Source: CAYWGR01 sp964458015
Lineage (GTDB): Bacteria > Planctomycetota > Planctomycetia > Pirellulales > Thermoguttaceae
Direction: 5' to 3'
DNA: 10,997 bases
Assembly (NCBI GenBank): GCA_964458015.1
Contig: CAYWGR010000190.1
Coordinates: 1 to 10,997 of the forward strand
In this document: positions 6,580 through 10,997 of the stretch, in pieces
How positions within the stretch are numbered: position 1 is the stretch's first letter
Layout of the letters: each line of letters opens with the position of its first letter
The notes under the pieces: model-generated
The model's input: the letters and a program-made list of their open reading frames with translations, nothing else
The model's database searches: none
What the model was told of the DNA's origin: nothing
Position numbers and translations under genes: made by a program

Positions 6580-7109
6580 GGTTTTCCCTCCTTGGATTGC
6601 ATCTTGCGGCGGATGCAGTCGGCCAGTTCGCCGCGGATGCGATAGAGAGCGCCACGGATCGCACCTTCGGAGCGGTTCGATTGTTCGGCGATTTCTTGCA
6701 GGGTCAGGTCGGTGCTGTAGCGAAGACGCAACAACTCTTGGTTGGGCGGCGCGAGCTGGTCGATGCAGTCGCCCAGGGCAATATGCTCGCCTTCGAGTTC
6801 CGGGGTATTTTGGACGGCCGGTTCTTCGGCAAGCTGGGAGAGCAGGACATCGCTAAACCGGAGCCGGCGACGATGTTGCTGTTTGAGAATGGCCAGCACT
6901 TGGTAGCGGGCGATGGCTTTGGCCCAGGGCAGAAAATCCAGTTCGGCGCGAAACTCGTCGCGTTTGCGCCACAGGACGAGGTTGGTTTCTTGGAGGACAT
7001 CGCTGGCGTCGGTGATGTTGGGCAACAGTACGAGGATATAGGCGAACAGAGCCTGCTGGGCCGAGGTGATTCGGTCGACGAACGTTTCGTCAAAGCTTGG
7101 TTGGCTCAT
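6576..7109 (-). CDS. Short sigma-70 family (ECF-like) RNA polymerase sigma factor
   Basis: A 177-residue two-domain sigma factor. Region 2 spans about residues 13-83 (ALFAYILVLLPNITDASDVLQETNLVLWRK; FLPWAKAIARYQVLAILKQQHRRR) and includes the D-A-x-D-V-x-Q-E-T segment of sigma 2.2. Region 4 spans about 115-168 (CIDQLAPPNQELLRLRYSTDLTLQEIAEQSNRSEGAIRGALYRIR), an evident helix-turn-helix that would read the -35 element. It matches the planctomycete/verrucomicrobial sigma subfamily (TIGR02989-like). An upstream GTG at 7133 in the same frame lacks a ribosome site; ATG at 7109 gives the usual MSQPSFDETF-type start, but its own Shine-Dalgarno is weak (GGGGG region). Its stop overlaps the FecR/LamG start by 4 nt (ATGA), a standard regulator/partner arrangement. 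Target promoters are unknown, and no convincing autoregulatory promoter was found upstream. Confidence 0.9.
   Translation of the reverse strand: MSQPSFDETFVDRITSAQQALFAYILVLLPNITDASDVLQETNLVLWRKRDEFRAELDFLPWAKAIARYQVLAILKQQHRRRLRFSDVLLSQLAEEPAVQNTPELEGEHIALGDCIDQLAPPNQELLRLRYSTDLTLQEIAEQSNRSEGAIRGALYRIRGELADCIRRKMQSKEGKP
6586..6593 (-). promoter_or_regulatory. Shine-Dalgarno site of the FecR/LamG gene within the sigma gene
   Basis: AAGGAGGG on the minus strand lies inside the 3' end of the sigma-factor coding sequence, 6 nt before the FecR/LamG ATG (6579). It supports that start over the next Met (6567) and supports coupled translation of the two proteins. Confidence 0.85.
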
Positions 7110-7338
7110 GGGCAGGCCCCCGGGAGGGCGCACGGTACGGTTTTTATTGATGCTCAGGTAAATAATGTTGGGTAGCGCTTGGCTAAAAACTCCTGTTTAC
7201 CGGGCTTCCGTTGGTCGCCCTCCCGACATTGCTTATCTGAGACCCAATAGGTTAGTGCGTGGTCAATCTCCATTCTAATTAGCCGCAAGAGGCGAAACGT
7301 CACAAAAAATCGTTCGGTATTCGTAGAAGGAGGGATGC

Positions 7339-7366
7339 TTGACATTGTAAAAAGGATTGATATATT
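7339..7366 (+). promoter_or_regulatory. Sigma-70 type promoter of the LacI-galactosidase operon
   Basis: The -35 hexamer is a perfect TTGACA (7339-7344). After 16 nt comes -10 TATATT (7361-7366), 5 of 6 to consensus; TATTAA at 7363-7368 with an 18-nt spacer is an alternative. The expected start of transcription is near 7373. The surroundings are AT-rich relative to the flanking genes. This placement excludes the upstream in-frame ATG at 7335 as the LacI start. Confidence 0.8.
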
Positions 7367-7368
7367 AA

Positions 7369-7384
7369 GGATAAGCGTTTATCC
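7369..7384 (+). promoter_or_regulatory. Candidate LacI-family operator (autoregulatory)
   Basis: GGATAAGCGTTTATCC is an imperfect 16-bp palindrome: 7 of 8 base pairs are symmetric and the centre is CG. LacI-family operators are typically palindromes with a central CpG and AA(R)CG(Y)TT core, as in PurR boxes and CcpA cre sites. This matches that core (AAGCGTTT). It begins 2 nt after the -10 and covers the predicted transcription start, where binding would block initiation. The LacI-family gene starts 59 nt downstream. Binding by that protein is inferred. Confidence 0.75.
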
Positions 7385-7442
7385 TACTGGAAAACAGCTA
7401 TTCCTTCCGTACCAGCCAATTGCCCCCCCGCCCGAGTTGGTT

Positions 7443-8480
7443 ATGGCCAAGATCACGATCACGGAACTGGCGAAACGATTGGGTGTTTCAGTATGCACCG
7501 TGAACAAGGCGCTGGCAGGCAAGGCCAAGGTGAGCGAGGCGACGCGGCGTCGTGTTGTCGAGGAGGCGCGGCGGCTGGGGTATCGTCCGAATCGTTCGGC
7601 GCAAGTATTGGCGCGGAATTTGGTGCGGATGGCCTATGTGTATCCGGCCCATTTTTCATCCTATTTCGGCCCGTTCGCCGAGGGTGTGCGTCGAGAAGTG
7701 GATCGGTTGGCCGATCAAAATGTCTCGATCAGCGTTCATCCGATGGAACTAGCACGGTGGGACGAATCATTGTTGGCCGCGATTACACAACTTGTCGGCG
7801 ATGGTCTTTCGGGTTTAATTTTCTCGCCGCTGACGGGAATGGAATACACAGCGGTATGGAAGCTTTTGGCCGAGCATCGAGTGCCGTTTGTGCAATTGGG
7901 CATGGAATTATCCCACTCGCCGGCGGTTTTGACCGTGCGGCAAGATACGTTGCTGAGCGGTCGCATGGCTGCCGAGTTGCTTTCCCATTTTACAGGCCCT
8001 GCTGCCGTGATGATTGGCGATGGTGAAAACGTGGACCACAAGGAAAAAACGCAAGGGTTTCAAGAGGAAGCAGCCCGGCGTCGTTTGTCGGTCGCGGCCG
8101 TCTGCGAGCATCGCGATGAGCCGGAGCTATCCTATGCGCTTACGCAACGTCTGTTGGAAAAACTGCCGGAGCTTGGAAGCATTTATATTGCCACGGACAA
8201 TTTCAGCGGCATCGCCCGGGCGCTCGGGGAATCGCACTTGGCGGGGCGGATTAAAGTCGTGGCGACGGGTTTGTTTCCCGAGATTCAAGAGGCCATGGAT
8301 CAGGGGATCGTGCAGTTTTCGCTGGACCAGCGCATGAGCGAGCAGGGTGAGACGGCCGTTCGGATGTTGCACGAGTTGTTATCGCAGAATCCTTTGATGA
8401 CCTCGAAGATACTCATGCCGCCGCGGATTGCCGTGCGTGGAAATATCGAGTTGATGGCCCAGGGTATGAGTCACTTTTGA
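7443..8480 (+). CDS. LacI-family transcriptional regulator
   Basis: A 345-residue DNA-binding repressor. The N-terminal helix-turn-helix is at about residues 5-25 (ITELAKRLGVSVCTVNKALAG). VSEATRRRVVEEARRLGYRPN follows, then a hinge helix RSAQVLARN (51-59), whose Leu would insert at the central CpG of the operator. The rest, from VRMAYVYP onward, is a periplasmic-binding-protein-like effector domain, with IYIATDNFSGIARAL and FSLDQRMSEQG late in it; the latter resembles the family's ligand-domain closing motif. An upstream in-frame ATG (7335) would add 36 residues but lies before the promoter, so the Met of MAKITITELA is chosen. Its own ribosome site is weak. It lies 78 nt upstream of the galactosidase gene on the same strand with no terminator between. 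Predicted effector: a galactoside or breakdown product, inferred only from the neighbour. Confidence 0.9.
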   Translation: MAKITITELAKRLGVSVCTVNKALAGKAKVSEATRRRVVEEARRLGYRPNRSAQVLARNLVRMAYVYPAHFSSYFGPFAEGVRREVDRLADQNVSISVHPMELARWDESLLAAITQLVGDGLSGLIFSPLTGMEYTAVWKLLAEHRVPFVQLGMELSHSPAVLTVRQDTLLSGRMAAELLSHFTGPAAVMIGDGENVDHKEKTQGFQEEAARRRLSVAAVCEHRDEPELSYALTQRLLEKLPELGSIYIATDNFSGIARALGESHLAGRIKVVATGLFPEIQEAMDQGIVQFSLDQRMSEQGETAVRMLHELLSQNPLMTSKILMPPRIAVRGNIELMAQGMSHF

Positions 8481-8548
8481 AAACGCGATGGCAAGTCGGC
8501 ATTGCGACAGTTGTGGTTTGTAGAGGCATGAAACACACCAAAAATTCC

Positions 8549-8553
8549 GGAGG
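8549..8553 (+). promoter_or_regulatory. Shine-Dalgarno site of the galactosidase gene
   Basis: GGAGG with a 5-nt spacer to the ATG at 8559. It fixes the long signal-peptide form against the internal Met codons at residues 25 and 26. Confidence 0.8.
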
Positions 8554-8558
8554 ATATC

Positions 8559-10928
8559 ATGAACGCCAAGATCGGAAATGGTCGTGCGGCAACGCAAGCT
8601 TGGGAGTTGGGAAAGGTAGGCATTGCGAGCATGATGCTTGCCGTTGTTTTGGGAGCGATGGGCGTTGCAGAGGAAAAGCAGGCGTTGGTCAAAGCTGGGG
8701 GGCAAACGACCGAACCTTCGGCGCGGATGGCCTTTCGCGGTGGAGATAAGCCGGGCGTTTTGAGCCTTACGGGCCATGTGGCTTGCGATGAGGCGTTGAT
8801 TAACGGACGTTTCGTGACACGCTATTGGAATCCCTGTGGGCAGGTGTGGCCCGAGAATCATTTTGGTGGTTTACAATGGGCGGCCGATCAACCGGCCGAC
8901 AGTTTCCGGTTGGCAGTGAACAAACAACCTCTCGTCGGAGGATTCGAGTGGCAGGGCGCCGAGTTGTCGCCCGATCCATCCTCCTGGCGGCCAGGACGCA
9001 ATGCGAAAGGAGAGCCGCTTCCGGTCGTTCATGGCGTGGTTTCGCTGCTTCATAAATCGGCAGGAATTGCGGTGAAGGTTCACACGCGACTGGATGGCAG
9101 TCCATTCATGATCCGCTGGCTTGAGATCAGCAATCTGAACAAGTCGGCGGTTGCCTTGACGGAAGTCGCGCCCTTTTCGGGAATGCTTTGGAATCATCGC
9201 TTTGAAGAGCATTTGCCGAAGGATTATCAGACACCCTTTGCAGTTGCCTATACCCAGATGTTCGATTGGGGGCGCGAAGGGGATTTTCATTTTGAGGACC
9301 TTGCGAACGGCGTCAAGGTCGTTAATGGTGGAAAGCAGGGGCGAAGCGGCTGGGGGCGGCCTGCCTTTTGGGCACGCAACCGCTGCAATGGCCAAACTTT
9401 TGTGTGCGAATTGGCTTGGGGCGGCAACTACGAGTTCTCGCTCGACTGCCGTTTGCGCGACACAGACCAAAAACCTTATTTCACGAATATGCGATCTTCG
9501 TCACTGTTCTTTAAGATGGGGCTAAGTGGCCACGACGAGGCGCTGCGTGTCTTGGATGCGGGTGAGACTGTCGTTACGCCTGCGGTACATGTAGCGCTGT
9601 TTCAAGATAACGACGACGCCATTGTGCAAGCGACGCACGAGCATGTTCGGCAAGTCGTGATGCCGACGCAAGTGCCCGGCCGTCATGTGGAGATCGAGGC
9701 GAACCACCGTGGCTACCTTTGCGATCGGGAGAATGTGCCGGATATTCTCAAGGATATCGACGTGGCGGCGTCGGTTGGGACTGAAATGTATGTGATCGAC
9801 GCGGGCTGGTACGGCAAGGAGCCGAACCAATGGTGGCTCAATGTGGGCGATTGGCGCGACGGCAAATGGATGGAACGAGGCGGTGGAATGAAAGCCGTTT
9901 CCGACTACGCCCATCAAAAAGGAATGAAATTCGGGCTCTGGGTTGAAATCGAGGCCGCGGGCCAGAACAGCGACCTTAAGAAAAATCATCCCGATTGGCT
10001 TCTGAAACGCGATGGGCAGCCGATCGCCAATGGCCGCGCGCTTGACATCACGATGCCGGAGGTCATGAAGTTTGAGCGGGAAACCATTGTGCGGCTGATT
10101 CGTGAGCTTGGGCTGGATATGTATCGGATCGATCATAACCATTGCCTCGCACCTTCGGGCAACCGGAAATATCAGGGCTTTACCGAAGATCTCACGTGGC
10201 GATACTACGAAAAACTGTATGCAATGTTCGACAGCCTGCGGGCCGAGTTTCCGAAGGTTGTTTTCCAGAATTGCTCGGGCGGCGGTGGACGGCTTGATTG
10301 GGGCACGATGGTGCGATTCCACAACACGGAGCTTTCCGACTGGATGCGGCTGCCGCGCGGGATCAAGATTTTGAACGGCGTTTCGATGTCGCTGCCGCCG
10401 GAGATTCTGATGCGCACCTTTGGCACCGAGGTTGGCGAACAGGTATTGGATGGCGACGTAGATACGCAGTTGCGACATTGCTTCTGTCGGATGATCTTTC
10501 GCGGCATCGCGCCATCGCTCGAAAATCTGACGCCGTATCTAAAGGGACGGATCGACAATTATGTGAAGCTCTATAAAGAGGTAATTCGGCCGACGATGAT
10601 CGATGGGCGTGTGTTCCATCACACGCCGATGCTGCCACTGGAAGATGCCACGCCTTGGTGCGTGCTGGAGTATGCGAAAAAGGATCGTTCGGCGGCCGTC
10701 GCGGCAATATTCCGAACCAGTTGTGCAAAGGCGGGATCGGAGGCGGATGAATATGTGTTCCGGCCGCGCGGAATTGAGCCCGGGGCACGGTATCAGGTGC
10801 AATTGGACGGCCGAGGACTTGTTTTCCCGGCGTCCGGCGAGCAATTGATGCGCGAGGGCGTTCGGGTTCGTCTTGAGAAATCATTGACCAGCGAGTTGGT
10901 GATTCTTCGCCGGATGGAAAAGGAGTAG
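8559..10928 (+). CDS. Secreted GH36-type alpha-galactosidase (melibiase clan GH-D)
   Basis: A 789-residue glycoside hydrolase predicted to release alpha-galactosyl (or related) residues with retention of configuration. A long N-terminus with hydrophobic VGIASMMLAVVLGAMGVA (about 20-37) suggests export. Residues to about 370 form the N-terminal beta-rich domain. The TIM barrel carries YVIDAGWYG (411-419, D414), MKFGLWVEIEA, then YRIDHNH with D525 as the likely nucleophile. CSGGGGRLDWG follows at 572-582, then ELSDW with D594 as the likely acid/base, the position corresponding to the W-x-SD-x-TD region of GH36 enzymes. The C-terminal beta domain includes the family-like PGARYQVQLDGRGL and SGEQLMREGV. 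Length and motif order fit GH36. The sequence after SD differs from the classical TDxxxRL signature, so specificity could be another alpha-linked sugar. Probably co-transcribed with, and repressed by, the LacI gene upstream. Confidence 0.85.
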   Translation: MNAKIGNGRAATQAWELGKVGIASMMLAVVLGAMGVAEEKQALVKAGGQTTEPSARMAFRGGDKPGVLSLTGHVACDEALINGRFVTRYWNPCGQVWPENHFGGLQWAADQPADSFRLAVNKQPLVGGFEWQGAELSPDPSSWRPGRNAKGEPLPVVHGVVSLLHKSAGIAVKVHTRLDGSPFMIRWLEISNLNKSAVALTEVAPFSGMLWNHRFEEHLPKDYQTPFAVAYTQMFDWGREGDFHFEDLANGVKVVNGGKQGRSGWGRPAFWARNRCNGQTFVCELAWGGNYEFSLDCRLRDTDQKPYFTNMRSSSLFFKMGLSGHDEALRVLDAGETVVTPAVHVALFQDNDDAIVQATHEHVRQVVMPTQVPGRHVEIEANHRGYLCDRENVPDILKDIDVAASVGTEMYVIDAGWYGKEPNQWWLNVGDWRDGKWMERGGGMKAVSDYAHQKGMKFGLWVEIEAAGQNSDLKKNHPDWLLKRDGQPIANGRALDITMPEVMKFERETIVRLIRELGLDMYRIDHNHCLAPSGNRKYQGFTEDLTWRYYEKLYAMFDSLRAEFPKVVFQNCSGGGGRLDWGTMVRFHNTELSDWMRLPRGIKILNGVSMSLPPEILMRTFGTEVGEQVLDGDVDTQLRHCFCRMIFRGIAPSLENLTPYLKGRIDNYVKLYKEVIRPTMIDGRVFHHTPMLPLEDATPWCVLEYAKKDRSAAVAAIFRTSCAKAGSEADEYVFRPRGIEPGARYQVQLDGRGLVFPASGEQLMREGVRVRLEKSLTSELVILRRMEKE

Positions 10929-10958
10929 CAAGCGGAGATACAACTGCTCAAAAACACG

Positions 10959-10974
10959 GCGGGCAAGCCCGCCC
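10959..10974 (+). terminator. Short GC-rich hairpin after the galactosidase gene
   Basis: GGCGGGC (10959-10965) and GCCCGCC (10968-10974) form a compact inverted repeat 30 nt beyond the stop. No T-run follows, so it is either a weak or factor-assisted terminator or one copy of a dispersed intergenic palindrome. It is the only structured element visible in the last 69 nt of the window. Confidence 0.45.
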
Positions 10975-10997
10975 GCTTCACGGGTTATCAATTTTGG

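Larger units (their letters stand above)
7110..7442. other. Divergent intergenic region between the sigma-factor and LacI genes
   Basis: This 333-nt stretch has no convincing gene. The LacI side holds a near-consensus promoter (7339-7366) and a palindromic operator (7369-7384), annotated separately, followed by a 59-nt leader to the LacI ATG. The sigma-factor side should contain that operon's promoter. On the minus strand I see only a TAGAAT -10-like hexamer and a separate TTGACC, not correctly spaced, so no promoter is assigned. A Shine-Dalgarno-like AAGGAGG at 7327-7333 is followed by ATG after one base and appears not to be used. Confidence 0.7.

Noticed and set aside
7261..7325. Promoter for the sigma-factor operon on the minus strand (TAGAAT, TTGACC, GAAC-type ECF -35)
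   Set aside because: The candidate hexamers do not occur with correct spacing to a partner; the GAAC to CGT distance is about 12 nt, too short for typical ECF promoters.
7335..7442. N-terminal extension of the LacI protein starting at ATG 7335 after AAGGAGGG
   Set aside because: The ribosome site is only 1 nt from this ATG, the extra 36 residues do not match the family, and the near-consensus promoter starts downstream of it.
9522..10478. 318-codon minus-strand open frame opposite the galactosidase
   Set aside because: It is antisense to intact GH36 catalytic motifs, and its composition and lack of motifs mark it as a shadow frame.

Overview
The window looks like a chromosomal segment of a planctomycete, probably of the Pirellulales type. 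The evidence is the mix of families: a DUF1559 pseudopilin-like protein with an H-X9-DG tail, Tat-exported Gfo/Idh/MocA and amidohydrolase proteins, a very short sigma-70 factor of the planctomycete/verrucomicrobial type, a FecR/LamG membrane protein, a PEP-CTERM protein, and a secreted GH36-type galactosidase. No rRNA, tRNA, CRISPR array, transposase or integrase is visible. This assignment comes from gene content alone; no database search was possible.

Layout. 95-1111 (+) is a Tat-exported amidohydrolase of the lactonase-like COG3618 type, preceded by a terminator-like hairpin. It converges, with a 6-nt gap, on a minus-strand block. Read in transcription order, that block is: sigma factor (7109-6576), FecR/LamG membrane protein (6579-4531, ATGA overlap with the sigma gene), PEP-CTERM protein (4413-3697), a strong 14-bp hairpin (3671-3636), a Gfo/Idh/MocA oxidoreductase (3596-2247) and a DUF1559 protein (2230-1118, 16 nt after the oxidoreductase stop). 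On the other side of a 333-nt divergent intergenic region lie a LacI-family regulator (7443-8480, +) and a secreted alpha-galactosidase-like enzyme (8559-10928, +), followed by a small GC-rich hairpin.

How the genes may work together. The LacI gene has a near-consensus sigma-70 promoter with a palindromic, CpG-centred operator at the predicted transcription start. This suggests an autoregulated LacI-GH36 sugar operon. The Tat-exported oxidoreductase and amidohydrolase could process sugars or sugar lactones in the periplasm. The sigma factor, FecR/LamG protein and PEP-CTERM protein look like a cell-surface signalling and envelope module. A functional link between that module and the sugar genes is inferred from adjacency only.

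The most unusual DNA is inside the FecR/LamG gene. Two islets of degenerate tandem heptanucleotide repeats (about 180 nt and 56 nt) interrupt the FecR region while keeping the reading frame. In the larger islet, two hexamer units among the heptamers create a 27-nt higher-order repeat that reads as a 9-residue protein repeat. I see no clear sign of a wholly new defence or mobile system. Most of the remainder is typical planctomycete content.
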